Below, piece by piece: positions 16,807-25,633 of a stretch of DNA of 44,072 bases. The stretch is from contig VBJR01000100.1 in assembly GCA_005880175.1 (NCBI GenBank), positions 1 to 44,072 of the forward strand, in the 5' to 3' direction. This stretch comes from Chloroflexota bacterium (GTDB lineage: Bacteria > Chloroflexota > Dormibacteria > Dormibacterales > Dormibacteraceae). How positions within the stretch are numbered: the stretch's first letter is position 1; each line of letters starts with the position of its first letter. The position numbers were made by a program, and so were the translations under genes. The notes under the pieces are model-generated. The model was not told the origin of the DNA. It worked only from the letters and a program-made list of their open reading frames with translations, and searched no databases.

Positions 16807-18231
16807 CTACGGGCTGAACGTGAACCAGTTCACATTGACGAAGTTCTGGCCCGAACCGGTGACGAACTTCAGGAAGACCGTGTGGGTGCCGGTCGTCCCG
16901 TTCACGTTGGCCGGCACGGTGCGCCAGCTCTGCCAGCCGCCGGTATTGGCGATCGAGAAGCTGCCGACGGCCGGGTTGTTCAGGCTGTCGAGGTGGACCT
17001 CGACCAGGCCGCTGACCCCCGCCCCGGCCCCCGACGCGACGCGGGCCTTGAACTGCGTCAGCGCCGACGAGCCGAAGTTGACGTTGTTGTACTGGAGCCA
17101 GTCGCCGTTGCCGATGAAGCCCATGTCCTGGCCACCGCCGGTGTCGGTCGTCCCCTCGGCCTGCGGCTGCGCGCTCTTCGCGTTGAAGCCCTCGGCCTGG
17201 ATGGTGGACTGCGCGCTCACGCCGCCTCCGCTCGAGGGCGTGGGCGTGGGCGTCGGGGTGGGCGGAGGCGTCGGCGTGGGCGTCCCGCCGCCGCCGCCGC
17301 TCTTCGAGTAGACCGCGACGTAGTCGACGACCATCTCACCGCCGGACACGGTGGCCGACGTCGGGCCGCCGCCGAACGCGGCCGGGAAGCCGCCGCCCAT
17401 GGCGAGGTCGAACAGGATGAAGTAGGGGTGGTTGGTCGCGTTGGCCCACGTGGTCGCGTCGACGCGCGTCGAGTTGATCGAGAAGAACTGGGTGCCGTCC
17501 AGGAACCAGCGAATCGTCTCTGGCGAGACGCTCTTGTCCCACTCGACCGTGTACGTGTGGAACTGGCCCCAGCACGTCGCGCAGGAGGCGCGGCCGCCGA
17601 TGCCCGTCGACTCGTTGCACGGGCCACCCGGGTTGGTGCCGCAGTGCATCGTCCCGAACTCGGTGGCGACGGCGTTGATGCTCTCCATGATGTCGAGCTC
17701 GCCGACGCCGGGCCACGAGAGGCCGTGGCGGATCGGCGAGCCGAGCATCCAGAACGCCGGCCAGTAGCCCAGCCCATTGGTGCCGTTGACGTTCGGCATC
17801 GCGATGGACGCCTGGAATCGCATCACCCCGCCGGCCGGCGGCTCGAAGTCCTCCCGGTTGGTCTCCAGGCGACCCGACGTCCAGTTGCCGCTTCCGTCCC
17901 TCAGCGCACGGATGTGCATGTTCCCCTGCCCGTCCAGGAACACGTTGTTCGTGCTGTTCGTCATCGTCTCGATCTCGCCGGTGCCGAAGATGCCCTGGCC
18001 GGTGTCGAACCGCCAGTTGGTGCCGGACACCGAGGAGCCCGAGGCGCCGTTGAAGTCGTCCACGAAGACGGTGCTGAACCCGCTGGGCGGCGGAGGCGCG
18101 CTGGCCAGCGACGCCCCCGGCATCGCCAGCACCGCCACGAGCGCCGCGATCACCGCCAGCACCAGGGGTACCGCGCGCCGTCGTCGCAGGAGCGGCCGAT
18201 CCATCCGCTCCGTCCCGGCCGATCGATCCAT
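16807..18231 (-). CDS. Secreted GH16 endo-beta-glucanase with C-terminal carbohydrate-binding module
   Basis: A 474-residue exported enzyme. There is an Arg-rich N-terminus and a hydrophobic stretch (VPLVLAVIAALVAVLAMPG), with likely cleavage after ASLASA near residue 45. The GH16 catalytic domain spans about 52-310, with GELDIMES giving nucleophile Glu178 and acid/base Glu183 (ExDxxE, the beta-bulge form of laminarinases), and the GYWPAFWML and WxQFHTYxVEWD blocks. A Gly/Pro/Thr linker (about 312-335) leads to a CBM6/CBM35-like module: IQAEGFNAKS, GNGDWLQYNNVNFG, GTHTVFLKFV, NVNWFTF. It probably cuts beta-1,3- or mixed-linkage glucans outside the cell. ATG follows GGAGGGGAG. Divergent from a LacI gene that probably controls it. 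Confidence 0.93.
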   Translation of the reverse strand: MDRSAGTERMDRPLLRRRRAVPLVLAVIAALVAVLAMPGASLASAPPPPSGFSTVFVDDFNGASGSSVSGTNWRFDTGQGIFGTGEIETMTNSTNNVFLDGQGNMHIRALRDGSGNWTSGRLETNREDFEPPAGGVMRFQASIAMPNVNGTNGLGYWPAFWMLGSPIRHGLSWPGVGELDIMESINAVATEFGTMHCGTNPGGPCNESTGIGGRASCATCWGQFHTYTVEWDKSVSPETIRWFLDGTQFFSINSTRVDATTWANATNHPYFILFDLAMGGGFPAAFGGGPTSATVSGGEMVVDYVAVYSKSGGGGGTPTPTPPPTPTPTPTPSSGGGVSAQSTIQAEGFNAKSAQPQAEGTTDTGGGQDMGFIGNGDWLQYNNVNFGSSALTQFKARVASGAGAGVSGLVEVHLDSLNNPAVGSFSIANTGGWQSWRTVPANVNGTTGTHTVFLKFVTGSGQNFVNVNWFTFSP

Positions 18232-18254
18232 GGACTCTCCCCTCCTTCCACAAA

Positions 18255-18268
18255 TGAGATCGATCTCA
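18255..18268. promoter_or_regulatory. LacI-type operator between GH16 and LacI genes
   Basis: TGAGATCGATCTCA is a perfect 14-bp palindrome with the central CG typical of LacI-family sites. It lies 24 bp before the GH16 start. A second, partial copy (TGAGATCGATCCTG, 18326-18339) overlaps the GTG of the LacI gene, 71 bp away, about seven helical turns, which would allow looping. Confidence 0.72.
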
Positions 18269-18324
18269 GAACACGAGAGGTTCGTACCACCGATCCCCCC
18301 GGATGTCAAAATACAAGGCGCTTG

Positions 18325-19374
18325 GTGAGATCGATCCTGTCGAGCTCGCCGCCGACGCTCAAGGAGGTGGCGAGGGCAGCCGGCGTCTCCCGGGCCACCG
18401 CGTCCCGCGTGCTGAGCGAGACCCGGCCGCCTGGCGACCTGACGCGGCGGGCGGCTGAGACCCGCCGGGCCGTCGAGCGCGCCGCCCGCAGCCTCGGCTA
18501 CATCCCCAACCGCACCGCCCGCAGCCTGCGCACGGGCCGCACGAACTCGATCGCGCTGGTCATCCCCGAGCCCGCCATCAGGCTCTTCGGTGACCCGCTG
18601 TTCCCGCGCGTGGTCCGTGGCATCACGGAGGTGCTGGCGGCGTCGGAGCTCCAGCTCGTGCTGCTGGCGCCGCAGACCCGGGCCGACGAGGACCGGCTGG
18701 AGCACTACCTGACGTCCGGCCACGTGGACGGCGCGCTGCTGCTGTCGCTGCACGGCGACGACCCGCTGCCCGGCCGGCTGGCCGAGCACGGGCTGCCGGC
18801 GGTCGTCGGCGGCCGGCCGCCGGCGGGCAGCCGGGTCAGCTACGCGGACGTGGACAACGTCGGCGGCGCCGTCGCGGCCACGCAGCACCTGTGCGCACGG
18901 GGCCGCCGCCGCATCGCCACCATCAGCGGACCGCTCGACATGCCGGCGGCGCGGGACCGGCTGGACGGCTACCGGCAGGCGCTGCGCGCGGCCGGCATGC
19001 GGGTCAGCCAGCCCCTGATGGAGTCGGGCGACTTCAGCCGGGACGGCGGCGAGCGCGCGATGCGGGTCCTGCTGGAGCGCGAGCCGCGGCTGGACGCGGT
19101 CTTCGTGGCGTCCGACCTGATGGCCGCCGGGGCGCTCCAGGTGCTCAGCGAGCGGGGCCGCGCGGTGCCGGCGGACGTGGCGGTGGTCGGCTTCGACGAC
19201 TCGCCGTTCGCGGCGTCCACCATCCCCCCGCTGTCCAGCGTGATGCAGCCGATCGAGGAGCTGGGCCGCGAGATGACCCGGCTCCTGCTGGCCGCCATCG
19301 CGACGCGGGACCGGGTGCCACGGCGCGTGGTCCTGGCCACCGACCTCGTCGTCCGGGCGTCCAGCGGCGGCTGA
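18325..19374 (+). CDS. LacI-family transcriptional regulator (probable GH16 regulator)
   Basis: A 349-residue repressor. The helix-turn-helix TLKEVARAAGVSRATASRVL is at the N-terminus, then the hinge (GYIPNRTARSLRTGRT) and a complete periplasmic-binding-like domain with NVGGAVAATQHLCARGRRRIATISG, RLDGYRQAL, DAVFVASDLMAAGAL, VVGFDDSPFA and SVMQPIEELG. Unlike the LacI gene near 3.1 kb, this one is intact. The loop after the helix-turn-helix is longer than usual (ETRPPGDLTRRAAETRR). GTG start at 18325; no clear ribosome site. It is divergent from the GH16 gene with matching palindromes between them, so control of glucan use is the simplest reading. Confidence 0.92.
   Translation: MRSILSSSPPTLKEVARAAGVSRATASRVLSETRPPGDLTRRAAETRRAVERAARSLGYIPNRTARSLRTGRTNSIALVIPEPAIRLFGDPLFPRVVRGITEVLAASELQLVLLAPQTRADEDRLEHYLTSGHVDGALLLSLHGDDPLPGRLAEHGLPAVVGGRPPAGSRVSYADVDNVGGAVAATQHLCARGRRRIATISGPLDMPAARDRLDGYRQALRAAGMRVSQPLMESGDFSRDGGERAMRVLLEREPRLDAVFVASDLMAAGALQVLSERGRAVPADVAVVGFDDSPFAASTIPPLSSVMQPIEELGREMTRLLLAAIATRDRVPRRVVLATDLVVRASSGG
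18326..18339. promoter_or_regulatory. Second, imperfect LacI-type operator overlapping the LacI start codon
   Basis: TGAGATCGATCCTG matches the first eleven bases of the 18255 palindrome and begins within the GTG start at 18325, suggesting autorepression. Confidence 0.5.
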
Positions 19375-19387
19375 CGGGCTGATCGGC

Positions 19388-19393
19388 CAGAAT
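19388..19393 (+). promoter_or_regulatory. -10 box of a leaderless promoter (gene at 19401)
   Basis: CAGAAT, close to TAnnnT, is followed by seven bases and the ATG at 19401. There is no ribosome site. Confidence 0.35.
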
Positions 19394-19400
19394 CGGTGCC

Positions 19401-20036
19401 ATGAGCGTCCACGAGCTGCTGGCGGCGGCCGCCGGCGCCGGCCTGGCCGAGCGGGTGGACGCGGTCGGCGACGCGCTGGAGGCGGGCTCGCCTGAGGCGG
19501 CGATCGCCGAGCTCGACGCCGTCACTGGCGAGCTGGCGGCGGCCGGGGTGGACGCGACGGACCTGCGGGCGGCAGCGATCGCGGCGCGCGTGGCGCGGCC
19601 CGACTACGGCTCGATCCTGGCGGCGATGGAGGAGCGGCTGGCCGCCGGCGAGGCCGACGCGACCTGGGCCGAGCAGCCGGAGGGCCAGATGTACCTGCAG
19701 TCGCTGGCGGCCGGCCTGGTGCCGCTGGCCGGCCTCGACCTGAACGCCACACGTGCGAGCACGCGCATGTTCCTGGCCAACTTCCCGGCGGTCAGCCTGC
19801 CGTTCGGCGACGTGGACGAGCGGGCGGCCAACTGGCTGGCCCGGCTCCACGACTCGGCCGAGGTGCGGTCCGCCCTCCGCGACCTGCTGGTGCTGGTCGC
19901 GGACACGTGGGCGGAGCCGCACCCCCTGGCGAGCGCGCAGGCGCGCCGCTGGGGGTCGGAGCCGGCGCCGGCCGACCCGACCGCCGATGGCCCCTGGATG
20001 CGCGCGCTCGTCGCCCTGGTGCGGGCCGAGCTCTAA
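19401..20036 (+). CDS. Hypothetical protein, mostly helical
   Basis: A 211-residue protein not recognised as any family. It is rich in Ala, Leu, Glu and Asp, has no signal peptide or membrane helix, and is probably all helical. The only distinctive spots are PDYGSILAAMEERLAAGEADATW, QMYLQSLAAGLVPL and FPAVSLPFGDVDERAANWLARLHDS. Third codon positions are almost all G or C, as in confirmed neighbours, so it is a real gene. It probably starts without a leader. Its last four bases overlap the end of the Mo-hydroxylase gene on the other strand. Confidence 0.75.
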   Translation: MSVHELLAAAAGAGLAERVDAVGDALEAGSPEAAIAELDAVTGELAAAGVDATDLRAAAIAARVARPDYGSILAAMEERLAAGEADATWAEQPEGQMYLQSLAAGLVPLAGLDLNATRASTRMFLANFPAVSLPFGDVDERAANWLARLHDSAEVRSALRDLLVLVADTWAEPHPLASAQARRWGSEPAPADPTADGPWMRALVALVRAEL

Positions 20037-22307
20037 CCGGCCGCCGCCAGCGCTGCCCTGACGCGGTCGGGCGTGAACGGCAGCGTCCGCAGCCGCTTCC
20101 CCGTCGCGTCGAACAGCGCGTTCCCGATCGCGCCGCCGATCACCGAGATCGTGGACTCGCCCGCCCCCAGCGCGGGCAGCTCCGGGTGGTCGATCAGCTC
20201 GATCCGGACGTCGTCGGGCAGCTCCGAGAACCCGATGATCGGGTAGGTCTCCCAGTCCACGCCCAGGACGCCGGACCGGTCGAACTTCACCTCCTCCTTG
20301 AGCGAGCGGCTGAGCCCCTGGACGATGTTGCCCTCGACCTGGTTGCGCAGCCCGTCCGGGTTGACGATGACGCCGCAGTCGTGCGCGACGGCGACCTGCG
20401 TCACCGTGATCGCGCCGCTGGCCGTGTCCACGCGCAGCGCGATGATGGCCGCCACCCAGGCCGAGTTGCCCTCGTAGCGCACGGCCGCGATGCCGCGGCC
20501 GGTCCGCACCGCGCCGGTCTGGGCCGGGGCGGGCGACGGCCGCGCCTGCCAGCCGGCGGCGCTCGCCGCCCGGTTGATCACGGCGGCCAGCCGGGCGTCG
20601 CTCGTATGGGCGAGCCGGAACGCGATCGGGTCCGCGCCCGCGGCCGCCGCCAGCTCGTCCATGAACGACTCCGTCGCGAACGTGTTCTGGAGGCGGCTCG
20701 GCGAGCGCAGCGGCCCGGTGAACAGCCAGGGCGAGTACACCCCGTACGAGGTGACGCGCTCGTTGGCGAACGCGTACCAGGGCGTGGAGTTCAGGCCGTC
20801 GTCGCCCAGCGGCGGGGACGGCGGGGGCGAGGGCGGCGGCGGCGGCTCAGGGAACCCGGCCAGGACGCCCGAGGGGATGGCCGACGATCCTCCCCGACGC
20901 GTCGAGGCCCGCCCGCAGGTCCATCACCATCGGGGTGCCGTAGTTCTCCCACGAGATCTCGTCCGCGCGCATGAACTGGACGCGCACCGGCTTCCCGACC
21001 TGCTGCGAGACCAGCGCGGCGGCCAGCGACGCGTCGTCGGCGCCGTTGATGCCGTAGCAGCCAGAGCCCTCGACGTAGTTGACGCGCACCTGCTGCGGCT
21101 GCAGCCCGAGGGCGGTCGCGACGGCGCCGCGCAGCTGGTACACGCCCTGCGTCGGCGACCACACCTCCGCCACGCCGTCGTGCACGTACGCGACGGCGGC
21201 GGACGGCCCGATCGAGGCGTGCGCCTGGTACGGGTGCGTGTACGTGGCCTGGAGGACCTTCGCCGCGCCGGCCAGCGCGCCGTCCACGTCGCCCTGGTTC
21301 TGGATGACGCGCGTGTTGCCGATCCTGGCCGACCGGATCGCGTCGTACAGGTTCGCCTGGTCGGGCAGCGGCGCGCCGTCCTTCCACGTGATCTTCAGCG
21401 CCTGGGCGGCGGCGATCGCCTGCTCCTCGCGCTCCGCCACCACGGCGACGAAGTCCTTCCTGACGACCAGCTTCAGGAAGCCCGGCAGGTGCTGGACGGA
21501 CGACTCGTCGACGCCGTCGAGGCTGGCGCCAGCCAGCGTGCCGTGGATGATCTGCGCGATCGGGCTGGCCTTCGCCTCCAGCGGCGCCGGCCGGGCGGGC
21601 CGCACCACGCGCGCGTGAACCATGCCGGGCACCCTGACGTCCTGCACGAACGTGAAGCGGCCGAAGATCTTGTCCGGGATGTCCTCCCGCTTCAGCGGCT
21701 GGCCGACCACCTGGTAGGCGCTGGACGGCTTCGTCTTCGCCTGCTGCGACACGGTGCCCGGCAGCGCGGCGCCGCCGAGCAGGCTCGTGTAGGAGACGGA
21801 CTTGCCGCCGCCGCGGACGACCCCGTCCTTCACCGTCAGCTGGGCGGCCGGGACGCCGAGGCGGGTCGCGGCCATCGACAGCAGCGTCTGCCGGGCCGAC
21901 GCCGACGCGATGCGCAGGCCGGACGCCCACTGGGTGCGGATCGTCTGGCTGCCGGCCGTGTAGCCCTGGTCCACGGTCTCGCCCGTGACGCCCTGGACCA
22001 CCTCGATCCGGTCGAACGCGACGTCGAGCTCCTCGGCCACGATCTGGCGGCTGGCCGTGATCGTGCCCGTGCCCAGCTCGACCTTGCCGGTGAGGACACG
22101 CACCACGCCGTCCTTGCCGACGGCCAGCCAGGACGCGAGCTGGTCGGCCGGCACCGTCGCCGGACCGAACGACCCGGGCGGGGTGACGGTCGCGGCGGCG
22201 GCCTGGCGCACGTCGAGGTAGACGGGGAGGCTGATGGCGACGATCAGGCCGCCGACCCCCTTGACGAAGTCGCGCCGGGTCGGAGCGAACGGCTCATGGG
22301 TGGCCAT
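20033..22307 (-). pseudogene. Xanthine dehydrogenase-family molybdopterin-binding subunit (IorB-like), broken by an internal deletion
   Basis: Large, Mo-cofactor-binding subunit of a two-subunit hydroxylase of the isoquinoline 1-oxidoreductase type. The N-terminus has a perfect twin-arginine motif (TRRDFVK) and a hydrophobic segment, so the folded complex is exported. Domains seen: LGTGTITASRQIVAEELDV, PLKREDIPDKIFGRFTFVQDVRVPGM, GCYGINGADDASL, and, in another frame, SPSRLQNTFATESFMDELA, GIAAVRYEGN and GAGESTISVIGGAIGNA. At 20845-20885 the first frame (GLDASGRIVG) stops and the second begins (GVLAGFPEPPPPPSPPP); 20-25 residues usually found here are missing. The two parts are otherwise intact, so either a recent mutation or an assembly gap. 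Six bases downstream of the Fe-S subunit gene, same strand. Confidence 0.85.
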
Positions 22308-22312
22308 GGCGG

Positions 22313-22915
22313 TCAGGCCTTCGCCGCGGCCGCGACCGCGCGCAGGATCCGGTAGTGGGTGCCGCACCGGCAGAGGTGGCCGGAGAGGGCGGTCTTGATC
22401 TGGGCGTTCGTGGCTTTCGGCGTCGTCCGGAGGAACGCCTCGGCCTCCATGATCATCCCGGGGATGCAGTAGCCGCACTGGGCGGCCTGCTGGTCGACGA
22501 ACGCGCGCTGGAGCGGGTGCGGGCTGGCCGCGGTGCCCAGGCCCTCCAGCGTCGTGACGCTCTTGCGCGCCGCCTGCGACACCGGGGTGACGCAGGACCG
22601 GATCGCCTTGCCGTCGAGCTGCACCGTGCACGCCCCGCACTCGGCCATGCCGCAGCCGAACCGGACACCCTGGAGCCCGATCTCGTTGCGCAGGACGTAC
22701 AGCAGCGGCGTGGCCGGGTCCGCCTGGACGTCGTGGTCCTGGCCGTTGACCGTGATGCGCAGCCCGCGGTCGAGGAGCCCGGCCCGCTCCGCCAGGGCGA
22801 ACGCGCCGCCGGCGACGCCGACCGCCGTGGCGGCCGCGACCGCGCCGATGGCCGCCCGCCGGGTCCCGTCGCCGGCCGGCACCGGGGGTGCCTGCCTGTC
22901 AGCCGTCTCGTCCAT
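22313..22915 (-). CDS. (2Fe-2S)-binding small subunit of a Mo hydroxylase (IorA-like)
   Basis: A 200-residue electron-transfer subunit with two [2Fe-2S] clusters. The plant-ferredoxin-type cluster uses CGMAECGACTVQLDG plus the later Cys in IRSC. The second uses QCGYCIPGM and HLCRCGTHYRI. An N-terminal GTRRAAIGAVAAATAVGVAGG stretch is hydrophobic and preceded by RR, unusual for this family and perhaps a membrane anchor or Tat signal. No FAD subunit gene is present, which fits IorAB-type enzymes that pass electrons to a membrane cytochrome rather than NAD. The substrate (N-heterocycle or aldehyde) cannot be told from sequence. First gene of a two-gene operon. Confidence 0.9.
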   Translation of the reverse strand: MDETADRQAPPVPAGDGTRRAAIGAVAAATAVGVAGGAFALAERAGLLDRGLRITVNGQDHDVQADPATPLLYVLRNEIGLQGVRFGCGMAECGACTVQLDGKAIRSCVTPVSQAARKSVTTLEGLGTAASPHPLQRAFVDQQAAQCGYCIPGMIMEAEAFLRTTPKATNAQIKTALSGHLCRCGTHYRILRAVAAAAKA

Positions 22916-22953
22916 CCCTGCCCTCCTGTCCGGCAGCCGCCGGGCCCTGGATA

Positions 22954-22978
22954 CCTACTCCAGTTGTGAGCCTACTCC
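22954..22978. promoter_or_regulatory. Direct repeat upstream of the Mo-hydroxylase operon
   Basis: CCTACTCC occurs at 22954-22961 and 22971-22978, 17 bp apart, in the short gap between the Fe-S subunit start and the TetR stop. It could be a regulator site or promoter element; the evidence is only the repetition and position. Confidence 0.3.
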
Positions 22979-23000
22979 TGGCCGGGCGGGTCGGGACGAG

Positions 23001-23576
23001 CTATGGCGTGAAGAGCTGGTCGACGATCCGTTTGACGACGGTGTCGTCCGGGGGCTCTCCGTGGTCAGCCTCCCAGGTCTGGAGGAGCGTCAGCGGCAGC
23101 GTGGCCAGCAGGTCGACGTCGGTCGTGACCGGCAGCTCCCCGCGGTCCACCCCCCGCTGCACGATCGTGCGGACGCCGCCGGAGAAGGTCGCGGCCAGCC
23201 TGCTGCGCATGGCGAGGCGCAGGTCCCGATTGCTGTCGAGCTCGCCCCTCACGGTCGTGATCGCGCGCCGGCCGAGGCGGCGCATGCGCAGCAGGCCGCA
23301 GAGGAAGCCCAGCATGTCGTCGCGCACGCTCCCGGTGTCGGGGACCGTGGGCATGACGCCGGTCAGGCGATGGAGCGCCTCGGCGACCAGGGCCACCTTG
23401 TTCGGCCAGCGCAGGGAAAGGCTGCGCCCGGCCACGCCGGCCCGAGCCGCGACCTGGTCCATGGTCAGCCGCGCGAAGCCGGTCTCGCCGAGGAGGTCGG
23501 CGGCTGCCTGCAGGATGGCCTCGTCGGCGCCGTGGTCGGGCGGCCGGCCACGCCGGGACTCGGGGGGCTGGGTCAT
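23001..23576 (-). CDS. TetR-family transcriptional regulator
   Basis: A 191-residue regulator. The N-terminal DNA-binding part, ILQAAADLLGETGFARLTMDQVAARAGVAGRSLSLRWPNKVALV, fits TetR, with the RWPNK ending of the AcrR-like group that has a TetR_C_11/16-type ligand domain. The C-terminal half is a helical ligand/dimer domain (GELPVTTDVDLLATLPLTLLQTW). It lies just upstream of the Mo-hydroxylase operon on the same strand (85 bp) and is probably its regulator. AGGTGAG just before the ATG is a fair ribosome site. Confidence 0.88.
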   Translation of the reverse strand: MTQPPESRRGRPPDHGADEAILQAAADLLGETGFARLTMDQVAARAGVAGRSLSLRWPNKVALVAEALHRLTGVMPTVPDTGSVRDDMLGFLCGLLRMRRLGRRAITTVRGELDSNRDLRLAMRSRLAATFSGGVRTIVQRGVDRGELPVTTDVDLLATLPLTLLQTWEADHGEPPDDTVVKRIVDQLFTP

Positions 23577-23622
23577 CTCACCTGAACGCTATACCTGATC
23601 GGGCCTGTTCGGAATCGCAATC

Positions 23623-23632
23623 GAAGCGCTTC
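23623..23632. promoter_or_regulatory. GAAGCGCTTC palindrome in a divergent gap
   Basis: A perfect 10-bp CG-centred palindrome in the gap between the TetR gene and the phosphotransferase remnant. The form is like LacI-family operators, but no LacI gene is adjacent. Low confidence. Confidence 0.3.
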
Positions 23633-23669
23633 CGCGCCAGGGTACCGTTTCGGAGCACCGGGATTGCAC

Positions 23670-24118
23670 ATGGTCACGCTCGAAGCCGCGATCGCCGGGC
23701 TGATCGCCGGCTGGAACGGTGACACCACCGTCGAGCAGCGCGTGTTCGCGTCCGGCGACCCCGCCGCCATCGCCGCGTGCCTGGACGCGGCCTGCCGGGA
23801 CGTCCTGGGCGCCGGGGTCGCGGGCTCGCTCTTCGCCGAGAAGTCCGTCGGCATCGTCGTCGGGCTGCGGCTCGAGGACGGCAGGGACGTCGTCGTCAAG
23901 GCCCACCAGCCCTGGCAGCGGACGCTCGAGCAGCATGCGGCCTGCGTCCGGGTGCAGGCGGCGCTGCACGCGGCCGCCCCGGCGAGCCGGTCGTCGGTCA
24001 CGCCGACTGGAGCGTCAAGAACCTCCGCGTTCACGACGGCCGAATCGCCGCCGTCTACGACTGGGACAACCTGTGCCTGCAGCCCGAGGTGGCCATCGCC
24101 GACGCCGCCGAACGAGGT
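23670..24118 (+). pseudogene. Aminoglycoside/choline-type phosphotransferase remnant
   Basis: The first frame gives the N-lobe of an APH-fold kinase: SLFAEKSVGIVVGLRLEDGRDVVVKAHQ, with the ATP-binding Lys, as far as VQAALHAA (about 23975). Another frame then gives GEPVVGHADWSVKNLRVHDGRIAAVYDWDNLCLQPEVAIADAA, which holds the catalytic HxDxxxxN and the metal-binding DWD. Roughly 70-100 residues between these blocks are missing, and the last helices are also absent, the sequence running into the end of the next gene at 24119. It is therefore both internally deleted and truncated. Full-length relatives are kinases for small hydroxylated molecules; no substrate can be assigned. Confidence 0.75.
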
Positions 24119-25633
24119 TCACAGATCCACGTACTGGATCGTGAACACGCAGTCGTACGTGCCCGTCACCGAGCCGCACTCCGCCTCCTCCACCACCCAG
24201 CTGTTGGCCGCTCCCGCCAGGCGCAGGGCCTGCTCCAGCGCCGCCGTCCACGCGTGACACGACTTGCCGGCGCACCTCCTGCCCACCGCTCCCAGGTTGT
24301 CGTAGTGCACGACCCAGAACGTGTGCCGGTCCACCTTCTTCCAGGCGGTCAGCGGCTCGCCGCGGATCCGGTCCACGTCGCTCGTGAACGCGGCGATCAC
24401 GTCCTCGACCCGCTTCTCGCCCGAGGCCCACAGCCGGAGCGGCTTCCGGTACCTGATCCACGACTCCGCGGTCAGGCGGCCCCACTGGCGCATGACCGCC
24501 GGCGCCTCCGGCCCGTAGGACGCCTCGATCGCGTCCGCCAGCCGGCTCACCGCCGCGACCGGGGCGCTCAGGCTCCCGCCGCCGGCCAGGTCGCGCGCCG
24601 TGTACGCCTCCAGGCCCGCGCCGGCGGCGATGGCGGGCCAGCGGTCGTCGCACACCCGCCTCGCGCAGCGCAGCAGCTCCGCGAAGTAGGAGTCGAGGAA
24701 CACGTCCTGCTGGGCGCGGCGCACCGGCACCCCCAGGCGCTTCAGCACCGCGACCATGGATGTCTCCGGCGTGGGCACCTTCGGCGCCAGGCCGGCCGGC
24801 AGCCGCGGCGGCACGGGCGCGACGGCGGAGCCGGCACCGACGAACCCCGGCGCCGCCATCACCGCGGCGCTGCGCACCGCCTGCTCCACGTGCCGCGCCC
24901 GCTCGTCCGGCAGCGAGACCAGCTGCTGGAGGAGCTCGCCCGCCGACCGGTGGCGCAGCAGCGGGTCCCGCGCCATCGCCCGGCCCAGCACCAGGTCGAG
25001 GCCGCTGGGCAGGTCCGGCTGCCGCTCGGTCGCCGACGGCGGGCTGCCCTCGAGCGTCGCCCGCATCGCCTCGTGCGGCGAGCGCGCGCCCAGCAGCTCC
25101 GTGCGGGTCAGGATCTCGAAGACCAGCACCGCGAGCGCGTACACGTCGGCCCGCCGGTCCGGCTCCCTCCCCTCCAGCTGCTCCGGGGCGAGGTACTGCG
25201 CCGCCGTCACGTGGTACCCCGGCGCCGACATCGCCAGCTGGCCCACCCGGTCGTGGACCCGGTCCAGGGCGACCGCCAGGTCGTTCAGGATGGACCACGC
25301 GCGCTCGCTGGTCAGCTGGCCGCTGCGCATCAGGTCGTCCAATCGCTGCGCCCGCACGAGAGGGCTGACGGCGTACGTCAGGCGGCCGGTGCGGCCGGCG
25401 TCGTGGATGGGGACGATGGCGGGGTCGTCGAGCTCGGTCAGGACCCGCGCCTCGCGCTTGAGCCGGTCGGCCAGGACGCCGTCCGGCGCCAGGTCCCCGT
25501 CCACGATCTTGACGGCCCACGATGCCCCGCCGCGCCAGGCGTCGTACACGGCCGTGTGGCTGCTCCAGCCCAGGCAGTTCTCGAGCTGGTAGCCCTTGAG
25601 AGTCGTCCCCGACAGCTCCCGGACAGCGCTCAT
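24119..25633 (-). CDS. Protein kinase-like protein without catalytic loop, with a C-terminal V4R-like domain
   Basis: A 504-residue protein. Residues about 15-250 follow a Ser/Thr kinase: degenerate Gly loop (CLGWSSHTAVYDAW), ATP Lys in WAVKIVDG (Lys42), helix-C Glu61, then the activation end QYLAPEQLEG and RRADVYALAVLVFEILT. But VALDRVHDRV is followed directly by GQLAMSAPGYHVTAAQYLAPEQ, so HRDxKxxN and DFG are absent: about 20-25 residues lost in frame at about 25245. The C-terminal half (about 310-504) has YFAELLRCARRVCDDRW and ends AECGSVTGTYDCVFTIQYVDL-like, similar to V4R/hydrocarbon-binding domains. It is a pseudokinase if the sequence is right; otherwise a normal kinase with a missing piece. 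ATG 25633 follows a GGGGGGA; a TTG at 25645 is an alternative. Confidence 0.75.
   Translation of the reverse strand: MSAVRELSGTTLKGYQLENCLGWSSHTAVYDAWRGGASWAVKIVDGDLAPDGVLADRLKREARVLTELDDPAIVPIHDAGRTGRLTYAVSPLVRAQRLDDLMRSGQLTSERAWSILNDLAVALDRVHDRVGQLAMSAPGYHVTAAQYLAPEQLEGREPDRRADVYALAVLVFEILTRTELLGARSPHEAMRATLEGSPPSATERQPDLPSGLDLVLGRAMARDPLLRHRSAGELLQQLVSLPDERARHVEQAVRSAAVMAAPGFVGAGSAVAPVPPRLPAGLAPKVPTPETSMVAVLKRLGVPVRRAQQDVFLDSYFAELLRCARRVCDDRWPAIAAGAGLEAYTARDLAGGGSLSAPVAAVSRLADAIEASYGPEAPAVMRQWGRLTAESWIRYRKPLRLWASGEKRVEDVIAAFTSDVDRIRGEPLTAWKKVDRHTFWVVHYDNLGAVGRRCAGKSCHAWTAALEQALRLAGAANSWVVEEAECGSVTGTYDCVFTIQYVDL

Noticed and set aside
17217..17300. Repeat-like GGCGTGGGCGT stretch
   Set aside because: It encodes the Pro/Thr linker of the GH16 enzyme, not an independent repeat element.
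16165..18324. Plus-strand frame continuous with the LacI gene at 18325
   Set aside because: It is antisense to the LLM and GH16 genes and has no homology before the helix-turn-helix, so the true start is at 18325.
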